From Costus lasius (lineage: Eukaryota; Streptophyta; Magnoliopsida; Zingiberales; Costaceae), in the NCBI GenBank assembly GCA_027563935.2, contig CM050448.1, positions 120,392,493 to 120,456,492 of the forward strand: a stretch of DNA of 64,000 bases, in the 5' to 3' direction. This document shows positions 47,975 through 59,250 of the stretch, piece by piece (the first letter of the stretch is position 1; every line of letters starts with the position of its first letter). Below the pieces are notes generated by a model that saw only the letters and a program-made list of their open reading frames with translations, searched no databases and had not been told where the DNA came from. The position numbers and the translations under genes are program-made.

Positions 47975-49073
47975 TCAAAATTTACACTGGTTTGAATGCA
48001 ACCTCTCCTCCGAAGTGAGCTCCAAAACCAAACTCTTTAACCTCGCTGCAGCGGGACCAGGCTCGACGGTGTTTATGTTGCCCCAGGTCGAACAGGGGTC
48101 TTCTTGCAACTTCTTCTCCTTCGCATTTGTAGGTCGACCGGAGCACCAGTGCCCAAAGCCAACTCCATTTGGTGCACGCTTCAGTATCCTCTTGTCCACT
48201 TTCCTTAGCACAGGATCATCTTCCAGGAACTTCCTAGCAAACGCTGCTCTGCTCTTGATCATGTTCTTGTAATTTGAGTGGTTAAGAAAAAGAGGCTCCA
48301 ACCCCGGTGGGTTGTCCCATACTATGTACCTGAGATCATTATTCACTGTCGCGTTTTGGAACTCGGGAGTGTTACAGATCACAGTCTGAAAGTAAGATTC
48401 TGCCGAGTAGGCTACATTGGAAAAGTACATGAGCAATTTCCTGGGGAGGTTATCTGAGCCCTGTATACAATGATCCACAAAAGCTCTGCTAAGAATTACC
48501 CAAGGTGAACCTGTGAAAACATCACAGTATTTCCAGTAATAAGAACAACAGTATCCTTCTTAATACTTGTTTAATTTTATCAGCCATGAATTAGCAAAGA
48601 AATCATCAGAGAATTAAGAGGATGCATGGTCTGGTGAATAAAGGTATCACGGTAATCACTCAATAGATGCAAATACCTGTGAATATCTTAAAAGAATCTG
48701 GTGTTTTGCGTGTTCCTGAAGAGATGAGCAACTGGTAATTCTTGTTCATGTATAGACTGGGGTCGACAATAATTTTGTCAAACCTATCATATCTACATCG
48801 AAGGTTCATCACAAGTAACATATAAGTTTTAGAATATAGGAACACACATAAGAGTTGTAAGAAAGAAATATTGAAGCCAGTAGTCTCACTCTTTCCAACC
48901 AATATCACTGGTATGATCAATGAAGTTGAGGTTCCTGGGCAAAGACGTGAAAACATGAAGAAGATCTGCATGGCAACGAAAAGTTATAAACAAAAATAAG
49001 CGTATGAAGTGCAGGACGAGGTATTTGTCTGATTGGTAAATAGCATAAACATCAAGCATTACTTAAATTCCAA

Positions 49074-49118
<45 letters not shown>

Positions 49119-52100
49119 CATCACAAGTAAAAGTAAAAGTCTCAAGCAAACTTACAGAGCTTTTGCAGGCAGAAAGCAATGGAAAAGGAAAAGAAGCAAC
49201 CAACTCATGAAGACTACAAGATTCATTTAACTTGTGAAATTGATACGAATTGAGATAATTTAGTATGACAGCTAAAAGAGAATTAGAAAAAGTAATTTCT
49301 TGAGTTCCTTAATTCAATAACTGCTTAACATTTATGTTGCACATGATACAAAACCAAATGCACACGAAATTGGATCCTATCCTACTCCCCATTGGATTCA
49401 TGGTGTCCTGTACTTTTCATTCAGGTTGGCCTAAAAAAATGCAACCGCAAGCTGACCAAGAAATTATGTGTCACTACGAATCAGGTATGAATAACAAATT
49501 TCATTTATCTATATGTACCATTGTTAGCATAAACTCGCATACCCCATCACCTTATCATCTCTTCTTTGCACGGACAAAGCTTCTCACAATTATTGAACTT
49601 CGCAATTAGTGTATAAATATGGATGAATCTGAAGTTTTACAGAACTCCCAGGTCTTGTAGGGATACAATATGTACTTCTATTGTTATGAAAGAGGGCTCC
49701 TACTCTCTTATGCCCTTATTGTCGCTAATAAGAAACTTCCATAAACATTGACAAAGCTTCTCCTAATTCATTAAGCATTCAAATTAGCGCATCAAAATGG
49801 AGAAATCTGAAGTTCTCCTTAATACCGGAACTCACACGTCTCGTAGGCATATAATCTGTTCTTCTATTGGTTTGGAAGAGGGTTTGTACCCTCTTATGTC
49901 CTTATTGTCCCTCTAAGAACTCCTAATGTTTCACCATGACCAGCTGCTCCTTAAATCACAGTCCAACTTAGTTCTCGGAAATCACATTCTCTCTCCCTCA
50001 CATTTAAGATTGTTAGTATAAATTCTATCCCAATTCACTCCTTGCCTAAATACATTGCTTCCTTAATTTGTCCTTGCAAAATTAATAGGAATTTTTATGA
50101 ACTTTCATTGGAGTATTAGTGTTAACAAGAAAGGTATACATCTTATTTCTTCTGATTCAATCATCAACCTGAGTGTATTTGAATCTTAGGTATTTGTACA
50201 AATATGTTTGCACAAATAAATAGGTGTTCAATTTGTTTCTACAAATATTATAACATGAAAATTTGGTTTCTCAAACCTGACAGGAATCATAAATGGTCTT
50301 GGAACTTTTTCTCATGGCTTTTTATGGCCTTTAAATTGATGTTGGAAAAAGCATAAGGCAAAAACTTGGCATTTAATTGTCTCATGATGCTTGGCTTCTT
50401 GAAGTTCCTTTGGCCTCCAAGCCAATTTTCTTTTCCAGATGGCTTATTTGAATTCCAGAATGTTTGTGATTTCATCTCTAATGGTCCTTGGGATTATGAT
50501 CTTCTTATGCAATCTTCCCACCCCCCATATTTCTTCAACAATCGCCCTGAGCCTCCAACGGGTGCCTGCTCGGTTGAAGCAAGTAGCTCTAGTGATTACC
50601 ACCATTAGACCTACCTACAAATTCCTTGTTTACCAATTAACTAGGTAAGCAGAACACATCCCATCTGGCTATGTTTGTATCTCCATATGATTCATTATTT
50701 TTAGTATCCTAACTTTCATAGACTCAAACCTGTTGATATTGAGCAACCTACTTCTTGTCTCAAGTGTGATTTGGGATATGAATGTACAAAGCATATATTT
50801 TCACTATCTTGTTACTAAGAATTGAAACTTCCTTAAAGTTAATTTCCAATTTCAAACTTATCATCGGGATGACTAGTGTCATGGTGATTGACTCTTAGAA
50901 AATCACCCAAAAAAATTTTAATACTACTATACTAAGATCCATGATTACCAATATCCTGTGGAATTTGGTACTCGGGGAATTTATTTTGACAACCTTGTAA
51001 GAGGCTCCCTACAGCTACCTTGGAGACTAATCACTAAGCTAACAAGCTCTCTTCTAAAATAGTTCAAAGAATCAGATCATTGGTAGGACTCATACTAGAA
51101 CAGCATATTGATTTTGATTTCATATCTGGTCCTTGGAATTAAGATCTTCTTATGCAATCTTCTCACTACCATATTTCCAAAATCGATCTGCCTTAGTCTC
51201 CTAGGAATGCCTTCTGTGTCTGGAAACAGGAGCGGTATGGACCATCACTACCAGATTTACCAACAAATTCCTTGATTATCAACTAACTAGGCAGGCAGAG
51301 CACCGTAAGCACTAGCCTCCCATTTGGTCTGTGTTTGCATGTCCAACAGTTAAGATTTTTGTTTGAAAATTAATTCATAAGAGGATCCCTGCATCGGACA
51401 ACCTTCTTCTTGTCTCATGTATCATATTCAAAATGATGGTTCTATTCATATTTCGACTGCCAATTTGTTATTGATGATTGAGACCACCTTAAAGTTGACT
51501 TCCTATATCAATCTTATCTTTTGGATGACTAGTGTTACGGTGATTGACTTACACATCACCAAAAAAATATCTTAACATAAATATCATAAGATCCACTGTT
51601 AACATCTTGTGGTTAAATTAGCATGTTAGGAATTTATGCTGGCACTCTAGCAGGAGGCTCCCAAAATTTTTAAGGCCGCATCACAGATGGAAGATTACCC
51701 ATTGATAATGATGCCGCTACTGTTTAGATGGGCCTTTATTGTTGCTGGTTTCCTTGTCGATATACCAGATACCATTTGCAACACTGCATTTGATTCCTTC
51801 CCGGTTTTTTTGACATAAGGTTGTTGCATTGGAGCTACAAGGGCCATTCAAAAGCATCATAACATAAGAATAAGTTATATTGTGAAGACAATATCTCTCG
51901 TTGGGGAGTTGATAATCTGTTTTTGATATATGTTTTGTCTTTTTTATATTCAAACCATTGCATACTATGGAAGCAATACTGCTGCAAATTGTTTAGCAAG
52001 TTTCTGGTTTTTTAAACGGGCCTAAGAGATCCATAAGCCTATCATATAATTACTTCTAAATCTTGAATTAGATTTTTCTCTCTAAAAAATTGAGTATAAT

Positions 52101-53176
52101 GCAATCATAAGAGCATGGATAGAGATAATGACACACATACAAGTATACCTTTTCCTCATTTCTATGTATAATGTAGCAAGTGAGTTGCTAGAATATAACA
52201 AATGTGCGACTCATATTTCATCCTCATGAAGCTAAAAAAACATTAGTGAGACTGTGAGAGCAAGTGCCACAGTGGCATTTACAAGGTAGCCTCTGAAACC
52301 CTATTCAGTATGAATTAGATGTACAGACAAACTTTCATTATGGGAAATGACTAGGTTAAGCCACTGCATCCAATGAAGAATCATACAAGAATGTTCATAT
52401 TTAACAGAGATATTAAAGTTCAAGTCACACAATATAACAATTTTCTTGTTTCCTGAATTGATTCTCAACAGCAATTAGAGACATATTATAAATGCAGGAG
52501 ATAATCAATTGATTTCCTTCATCAGAAAAAAAGAACATAGGCAATTTGAAATCCAAGTCAATTTGAGGACTAAATAAATGCCACTTGCAGTAAGATATTT
52601 GAAACTTTTCATTAAACAATGGGATAAAATATAGTCCAATAAGATCAGTTTATAACGATTAGTCTTACCATCTTGTGACACAACTGGGTAATCTGAGGCA
52701 CTTAACGTGATGAACCAATCCCAATCGTCATTCAACCTGAGCAGCACTGCAGCTCCATGAAGTGTAGCACCAAGCACTGATGGGCCTGTTCGATCAACTG
52801 CATAACTTTGTCCTATCACATCGACATTTCTGAATGCCCTGAAGAGCCTTTCAGACATAACTGCGCGAGCCAGCGCGCTCCTCTCTATAACTGAGGAACC
52901 AGCGTCTAGATGCAGAAGGTATCGGTTCCTTGGGTGATAGACTGCCCTCAACAGCCTCAGCATCTTCCTCCCTTCACCGCCCGCGCCAGATATCCAATAC
53001 GCGAAAACCGGGGGATGCGCAGGCCCCTTCAATAGATCCTCAACTACAATTCCGAGGTTCCTGTCAGATACCCATGCCCCTTCTCGCAGAAAAGAACGAG
53101 AAAAAACTGCTAAGATAAGCGCCGAGACGGCAAACGCCAAGATCCCAATCCATGGAGAAAACTTCAGAGGCCTCAT
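47975..53176 (-). CDS. Core-2/I-branching beta-1,6-N-acetylglucosaminyltransferase family protein (GT14)
   Basis: Type II Golgi membrane glycosyltransferase of plant GT14. Animal members transfer GlcNAc in beta-1,6 linkage; plant members mostly lack known acceptors, and rice BC10 affects cell-wall strength. Minus-strand exons 53176-52669, 48965-48890, 48792-48677 and 48510-47975 join in frame to 411 aa. Features in order: a short cytosolic tail, one transmembrane anchor (residues about 10-28, IGILAFAVSALILAVF), a stem, then the Branch domain starting PPVFAYWISG, with HLDAGSS, FITLSASDYPVVSQDD, FIDHTSDIGWKEYDR, a GSPWVILSRAFVDHC block, YFSN..S.ESYFQTVICN and a late FGHWCSG region. An in-frame ATG at 53227 would add 17 aa; 53176 places the anchor as usual for type II proteins. 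Exon 1 is GC-rich. Intron 1 is 3.7 kb and repeat-bearing. All core motifs appear intact. Confidence 0.94.
49077..49115. repeat. (TA)n microsatellite
   Basis: About 38 bp of alternating TA in intron 1 of the GT14 gene, close to exon 2. Confidence 0.95.
49573..49918. repeat. Tandem duplication, period 177 bp, in GT14 intron 1
   Basis: Both units begin GACAAAGCTTCT (49573 and 49750) and share AATCTGAAGTT, TCTTCTATTG..GAAGAGGG-type and CTCTTATGYCCTTATTGTC phrases. They are clearly diverged. Class unknown. Confidence 0.7.
50370..51670 (+). mobile_element. Duplicated LINE-like remnant in GT14 intron 1
   Basis: Two diverged direct copies, about 50455-51010 and 51110-51665. Shared landmarks are TCCTTGGRATTA.GATCTTCTTATGC, ACAAATTCCTTG, GGATGACTAGTGT and GTGATTGACT. 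In the first copy the plus-strand reading has F.F..VCDFISNGPWDYDLL, which resembles the DUF4283/ORF1 region of plant LINEs (..GPW.FD..LL..). Both copies are full of stops. The gene itself is on the other strand. Confidence 0.45.
51670..52668. other. Remaining GT14 intron 1
   Basis: AT-rich intronic DNA with no recognised gene or element. Confidence 0.5.
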
Positions 53177-54340
53177 TGAGCCTCCCCAGTTCACCACCAA
53201 AGTTTTACGACAAATTGTTTGCATCAAATTGTTGCAAACCTTAACCAGCAGACTTTATCAGGCTCCACGAACCAATTGGAAAGAATTGTGAATGATCTGC
53301 TAACCTTGAATGATCAACGCTGAAAGCATAAAAATTCTCCAATCCGCAAAGAGTTACGTGAGCAACTTCCCAATTACAACTTCAATGATTCGGATGGTTA
53401 GCCCGATTTGGATTAGGCACACTGCACGTAGCAAATTCCGGGGTAAAAGATCTACTTTCTAAGAAATTTGGGGAAACTCCCAAAACAACAAATTTTCTAT
53501 TATGAGATCTAATAGAAAAGACACGCAGTGAACAGGAAATACCAAGACTTACAACATCGAGAAGAGTCAAAGTCTAGTGTAAATACGCGTATAGTGGAAT
53601 AGGGGGCGAGGAGCAGATTCAAACGCCGATAATAGACGGCAAGACGCCGCCTTTGTACGACATCAGCGTCAGTACTGAGGAAAAGAGAACACCTGTGTGA
53701 GAAAGGCGGGATTTTTTTTACTCAAAAAAGCCAGCGTCACGCCGGTAGCGTGAGACCAGCGGGCGGAAATGCGAGATCTTTTCCGGGAAATAAGTGTGAA
53801 CTGTTTTATCCGAGGAAGAAAACCGATCCAAATCAAGTCAGAGACGGGTGAAAAACCGGCGGGAGGGTGAACCACCACTAGCCGCGCGCTCGAGCGGAGC
53901 ACCAAGATTGGTGGCGAAGCAATTGCGAGGCTGGGAGAGTCGATTGCCAGAGGAAGTAATCGAACTTTTGCGATCTGGAAAAATGGCGAGCGCCGGAAGC
54001 AAATAAGAACAAAAGTTCGCACGGGAAGAGGTGAAGGAATCAGAGGACGTTCCGCTGCCTCCTCCTCCCTGTGAGAGTGACCCCGACTCCTTTCAGTCAG
54101 TGGGAGACAGGGAGTCGCCTGCAGTCAACAGCGCGGTAGTATACTCGTTCAGAGGAGAGAGAAAGAAGAGAGAGAGAGAGTCAATTAATTGGAGCGGTGG
54201 TGCTTCGTGGTCGGGTTACTGAGTTTATAACGGCCGATTAAGATTGAATAAAAAAGTGTTGCGAACGCTCCCTGACCCACTTTACGTTATGAAAAAGTTT
54301 TCATGGCCGCGTTTTGTTTGACCGACTTGGGCCTCGTAGC
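53177..54340 (-). promoter_or_regulatory. GT14 5' UTR and promoter region
   Basis: Upstream of the start on the minus strand. A donor-like CACAG/GTGTTC near 53690 suggests a spliced leader. 53670-54220 is GC-rich with several compositional reading frames but no domain. A GA-rich run (AGAGAGAAAGAAGAGAGAGAG) lies at 54155-54180. Confidence 0.35.
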
Positions 54341-55567
54341 ATAGTAGGCCCCGGTTCAAGCGGTCTGGCCCAAATCCAAATCAAGGCCCAAGCTCGAATG
54401 GAAGTAATCAAAATGGAGCCCGAAGCTACGCACAAACTCCTCGGTCAACAAGAGGCGTTGACCGGAGGCTCGCCACATCAGAGCACGAGGACGCGACTGC
54501 GTCGTCTCCGATTTCCTCGGACGCACACGGGAGCTCATCTTCAGGCGCAGAAGACGCGGATGGCGGCGGACGAATCGGGCTCGGACGCTTGAAATAGAGG
54601 CGAGGATGGAGGCGGCGCCTTCCATCGTTAAAAGGGCGATCAGGGACCATCTGCGAGGCTCTCCAACCACAATCGAGAGGAGAGCATCGACGACCGACCG
54701 TAAACGAGCTTGAGGGAAGCTCTGGGTGAGACGCCAACGACAAGGGGTTTAGAGAGAGTTTGTAGCCGGTGATAGGGATCACCAGCGAGGGAGGGACGGG
54801 GGCGCCGTGACCAGGAGGTCGACGGCGACAGTAGAGGATCTTGTAAGCTTTTGCATAGTAATAGAAGTTTCTTCTCCTCCTTCTTCCCGTCCCCTGCTGT
54901 GTGCTCTTTAATCAGTTCAGGCGACGATCTTCAACCGGCGAGGCGTCGGCTGCCGACAAGCTGTCCGGACGAGAGTCCGAGAGAGGCAGGCGGCCATCTC
55001 TTCTTCTTCCAGAAAGATCGCGAGCGCGGCGGCGCTCGGCATCAGGCGAACGAACGCAGCGGCTGCGTTTGAGTCGAGGAAGGCGACGACGCGGTAACGA
55101 TATTCAAGGCGAAAGTCAACACCTAAGGCTGTCAACGAAATCGATTTGGCGAAATCGATTTCGACTGACGCAAGCAGACGTCAGCGGGCGAAAGTCAAAA
55201 TTGGCGGCGTGCGTGATTTCGAATTCGCGAGCGGCGAACGAAATCGGAGGGTGACGTCAGCAGTCGAGCAGCTGACGTAAGCAAAATCAAAATTCGGCAG
55301 CGGCGATTGAATTTTGACTTTGGTCAAAATTCGTTTGAAGGTAAAATTTAGGATTTTCGGTAATTCTGAATTAGGGTTTGATTTCCTAATCTAGGGTTAG
55401 GGTTTCTCGGAGTGAACTGTAATTTGGGGATAAAATTAAATCGGAGAGTTAGGGTTTTTGATTTGGGGCCAGAAACCCTAGAGAGAGTTACGTTCCGGTG
55501 TTCCGCCGGATAGTCCTGAGACAGCGGTTAAGAGCTGTTTTTAGGCCGATCTGACCGGGGCGTGACA
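54341..55567 (+). mobile_element. Older LTR-like block, opposite orientation to the neighbouring element
   Basis: Its last 60 bp (CGGTTAAGAGCTG...GATCTGACCGGGGCGTGACA) match, inverted, the end of the LTR that starts at 55573. Other parts share AGGGTTT, GATAAAATT and ACTTTGGTCAAAAT phrases in the same inverted order. The left boundary is approximate (TAGTAGGCCCCGG, near 54341). It is clearly more diverged than the two LTRs to its right are from each other, so it is probably an old solo LTR of the same family. Its own target duplication was not found. A small gene in the GC-rich part cannot be excluded. Confidence 0.55.
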
Positions 55568-55572
55568 GCAGG

Positions 55573-56877
55573 TGTCATACCCCGGTCGGATCAATCTTAA
55601 ATTGGTGCTTAACCGTTGCCTTAGGGCCGTCCGGTAAAACACTAGATGCGTGAACTTTCTAGGGTTTCCGGGCAAACTCTCGCTCGAATCAGAAACCCTA
55701 ATTTCCCCGTATAAATTTTATCCCCAAATACAAGATCGCTCAGAGAAACCTTAACCCTAATTTAGAAATCCGGAAAGAATCGGAACCCTAAATTAAATAC
55801 CTTTTCGGTCAAACCCTAAAATATTTTACCTCCTTTGATTTTGACCGAAGTCAAAATCAACTTTACTGTGCGAAATCTGAACTCGCCGCTTTGATTTAAT
55901 TCTGTTGATGACGTCACGCTAACGCGATCAATCCGAAATTCGATTTCGAATTTCGGCTTCGCTCCTCCGATTTTGACTCGCTCGTTGACTCCTCCTCACC
56001 ACGTCGGTCGCACGCCTCAAATCGAACGCCTTCGATTCGTTCGCGTCTTCGTTGTTGAGGCTTGGACGAGTGCCGCCTGCACTCTTTCGACCGTCGCCGG
56101 CCGATCAGAGTACACCGCCAAGGAAGGAAGCTGCCTCTGGAATTCTAGCAGTTGCCCACCACCGATCGTCACCGTCGCCGACTGCCCAGCAGCCGTCTGC
56201 TGCGGAAACCTTTTACCGGAACTGTTAAAGAAGAAACCACGCGGAAGCCAGAAACAGAGGAAACAGGGGAATAGAGAGCATCTCTTATTCCTTCAACCAA
56301 ACTTACAGAACCTCTCGGAGCCGACAACCACCGTCGCCCGCCCCCTGTCCCACTCGTCTCTCTCATCGCCGGCGCATTTGCCATTGCCGTTACAAACTCA
56401 AATCTCCCTCTCTCAACCTGTTGCTCGCCGACGCCCCGTCGCCGGAATCCTCACCCCCTGGCGACATCAAAGCCTCCGCTATGGAAGGGCGACGACGCCC
56501 TTGCCGTTGCCAGTGGAGTCGCTCCCCAGCGCTCTCTCTCTTCTTCGTCGCATCTGCAACGCGCTTTATAGAGAAAGGGAACTCTGATTCGCCCGCTCTC
56601 GTGGACCACGTCCACGACGTTTGCCCCACGTCCTCTGCTTGCTTCTGCGACCGAAGATCTCGCCGAAGCCGTCGCCAGCGTCCGCGTCAACCATCCGGAA
56701 GCGCCGCCTCTCGTCTCCGTGCAACGCTCATGGAAGACGACGATGCCTTCCGATTTTTCATCCGTTGACCCGGATGTTGACTCAGTTTCGGGCCTCGATG
56801 CATCTTCGCCATGTGGGCATGGACCGTGGCCGAGTCCAACTCCTCTTGGGCTGAACCGGGGTTTCCAAGGCCTAACA
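55573..56877 (-). repeat. LTR (3' LTR in element orientation)
   Basis: Direct copy of 57407-58682. It contains about 90 bp absent from the right LTR, around 56490-56560. Confidence 0.92.
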
Positions 56878-57406
56878 ATTCTCCCCCACCTAATTTGAAC
56901 ATCGTCCTCGATGTTCGTCGAACATCCTCCTAACGTTATCCTCAAAGACCGCTATTCCGAGAAGAGGTCTCGCATATCTCTCTTCATCACCCTCCTGGTA
57001 ACGGCATCAAAGTCTTCTGCTTTGGAAAGGGCCTCGCCGATCCCTCTTCATCACCCTCCTGGTGACGGCATCGGAGCCTCCTGCTCCGGGAAGTGCTCTT
57101 GTAAATCTCTTGTCATCGTCCATCTTGCCGTTGGTTACAATCACTAAGCCCTTACAGAGCTCTCCCTCGATGTCCCCTGACACCGGCATTGATGCCCCCT
57201 GGCGCCGGCATCAATACTCTTAAGCATTGGCAACAACACCCCCTGGTGTTGGCATCAGGGCCCATACCCTGGAAGGACACCCCCTGGTGTTGGCATCAGG
57301 GCCCTTGCCCTGGAAGGACGACGCTCCTCGTCGCCGGTGGTGGTGTTGCTCCCTCTCGGATCTTCCTGATTCACCATCATGGCTGAATCTTTGGCTCTGA
57401 TACCTT
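56878..57406 (-). repeat. Internal domain with short tandem repeats
   Basis: Built from repeated phrases: CTCTTCATCACCCTCCTGGT twice (from about 56980 and 57042) and CCCCCTGGTGTTGGCATCAG twice (57239 and 57278), plus related CCCCCTGGCGCCGGCATCA at 57197. No coding domain. Confidence 0.8.
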
Positions 57407-58682
57407 TGTCACGCCCTGGTCGGATCAACCATAAACTGGTGCTTAACTGTTGTCTTAGGGCCATCCGGCGAAACACCAGATGCGTGAACTTCCTAGGGTT
57501 TTCGGGCAAACTCTCGCTCGAATCAGAAACCCTAATTTCTCCGTACAAATTTTATCCCCAAATATAAGATCGCTTAGAGAAACTCTAACCCTAATTTAGA
57601 AATCCAGAAAGAATCGGAACCCTAAATTAAATACCTTCTCGGTCAAACCCTAAAATATTTTACCTCATCTGATTTTGACCGAAGTCAAAATCAACTTTAC
57701 TGTGCGAAATCCGAACTTGCCGCTTTGATTTAATTCCCGTTGATGACGTCACGCTGACGTCGCCGATCAATCCGAAATTCGATTTTAAATTTCGGCTTCG
57801 CTCCTCCGATTTTGACCCGCTCGTTGACTCCTCCTCGCCACGTCAGTCACATGCCTCGAATCGAACGCCTTCGATTCGTTCGCGTCTTCGTTGGTGAGGC
57901 TTGGACGAGTGCCGCCTGCACTCGTTCAATCGTCGCCGGCCGATCAGAGTACACCGGCAAGGAAGGAAGTTGACGCTGGAATCCTAGCAGCCGCCCGCCA
58001 CCGATCGTCGCCGTCGTCGACTGCCCAGCAGCTGTCTGCTGCCAAAACCTCTTTGTCGGAACTGTTAAAGAAGAAACCACGCGGAAGCGAGAAACAGAGG
58101 AAACAGGGGAATAGAGAGCTTATCTTATTCCTTCAACCAAACTTGCAGAACCTCTCGGAGCCGACGACCATCGTCGTCCGCCCCTATCCCACTCGTCTCT
58201 CTCGTCGCCGGGGCATTTGCCGTTGACGTTACAAACTCAGATCTCCCTCTCTCAACCTGTCGCTCGTCTGCGCCCCGTCGTCGGAATCCTCGCCCCCTGG
58301 CGGCATCAGAGCCTCCGCTACGGCGCCCTCGCTGTCGCCGGTGGAGTCGCTACGGCGCCCTCGTTGTCGCTTTATAGAGGAAGGGAACTCTGATTCGCCC
58401 GCTCGCGTGGACCACATCCACGACGTTTGCCCCACGTCCTCCGCTTGCTTCTACGACCGAAGATCTCGCCGAAGCCGTCGCCAGCGTCCGCGTCATCCAT
58501 CCGGAAGCGCCGCTTCTTGTCTCTGCGCAACACTCGCGGAAGACGACGACGCCTTCCGATTTTTCATCCGTTGACCTGGATGTTGACTCATTTTCGGGCC
58601 TCGATGCATCTTCGCCGTGTGGGCTTGGGCCGTAGCCCAGTCCAACTTCTCCTGGGTTGAATCAGGGTTTCCAGGCCTAACA
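57407..58682 (-). repeat. LTR (5' LTR in element orientation)
   Basis: Direct copy of 55573-56877, adjacent to the primer-binding site. The telomere-like AAACCCTAA motif recurs several times in both LTRs. Confidence 0.92.
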
Positions 58683-58792
58683 GCAGGCGGGATTAATTTA
58701 ACTCGGCACTTATCGTCGATACATTTGTCAGTTATGAGTCCATTAAAAGCATCTTCCCGTAGTTACCATTTTGCCACATTTATCCTATTCTA

Positions 58793-59250
58793 AGGGCTGT
58801 TTGACCCGTTCTAAGCTGCTTTTAAAAACTGTTTAGAAATTTATTATGTAAAAAATTAATTAATCAATTAAATCATGACGCAAGCCTCTCCTTAGGCGAA
58901 TTCCTTTTTTTTAGCTCCTTGGAAGAAGCGAAATAGAAAAAAAGTAAAAAATTAAAAAGTTAAAAAAGCTACGATTTAATATTTTTGCACCTTCAAAATT
59001 TTTTTAAAAGTAATTTATATTATTTTATTTAAATTTTTAAATATTATTATTTTAAATAATTTAAAAGTTTAATACTAAAAAAATAAAAATATATTATTAT
59101 TTTTAATAATTTAAATATAATATATTTATTTTATTATTTTATATTTCAAATAAAAAGTTATTAATAATAAATCTTATAAATTTTGATAGTACATCATAAT
59201 ATAGTACAACACATTTATAAAGCTATTAATAGTGATGGCAAATAGATTCT
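58793..59250. mobile_element. MITE related to 47101-47551
   Basis: Begins AGGGCTGTTTGACCC and shares the inner order of the 47.1-kb element: a TTTTTTTAAAA run, AATTTATATNATTT, AAATATTATTATTTTAAATA, AATATATTTATTTTATTATTT and AAAAAGTTATTAAT, then ATCTTATAAATTTT. The right end is eroded, so the boundary is approximate. Confidence 0.55.

Larger units (their letters stand above)
55573..58682 (-). mobile_element. Non-autonomous LTR retrotransposon (complete, minus orientation)
   Basis: Two direct LTRs, 55573-56877 (1305 bp) and 57407-58682 (1276 bp), start TGTCAYRCCCYGGTCGGATC and end CCTAACA. They flank only about 530 bp of internal DNA, and the whole is bounded by the 5-bp duplication GCAGG (55568-55572 and 58683-58687). 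Orientation is minus: the complement of GGCTCTGATACC (57393-57404) is a tRNA-Met primer site next to the right LTR, and the complement of CTCCCCCACC (56881-56890) is the polypurine tract next to the left LTR. CTATAAAG on the minus strand near 56565 and 58372 is a likely LTR TATA box. With no gag or pol it is a TRIM/LARD-like derivative needing another element for movement. Long open frames in the GC-rich LTRs lack any domain. Confidence 0.93.

Noticed and set aside
49334..49609. 91-codon frame in GT14 intron 1
   Set aside because: Ends inside a tandem-duplicated non-coding unit and has no domain.
53669..54022. A 117-codon minus-strand frame upstream of GT14
   Set aside because: Compositional frame in the GC-rich leader/promoter of GT14, with no domain.
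55973..56587. A 204-codon open frame on plus and several long frames on minus in the GC-rich LTR
   Set aside because: They lie inside an LTR, have counterparts of different length in the other LTR, and show no domain. GC-rich composition explains the lack of stops.
57393..57404. A tRNA-like or host regulatory motif at GGCTCTGATACC
   Set aside because: Its complement is the tRNA-Met primer site placed 2 bp from the LTR, which explains it fully.
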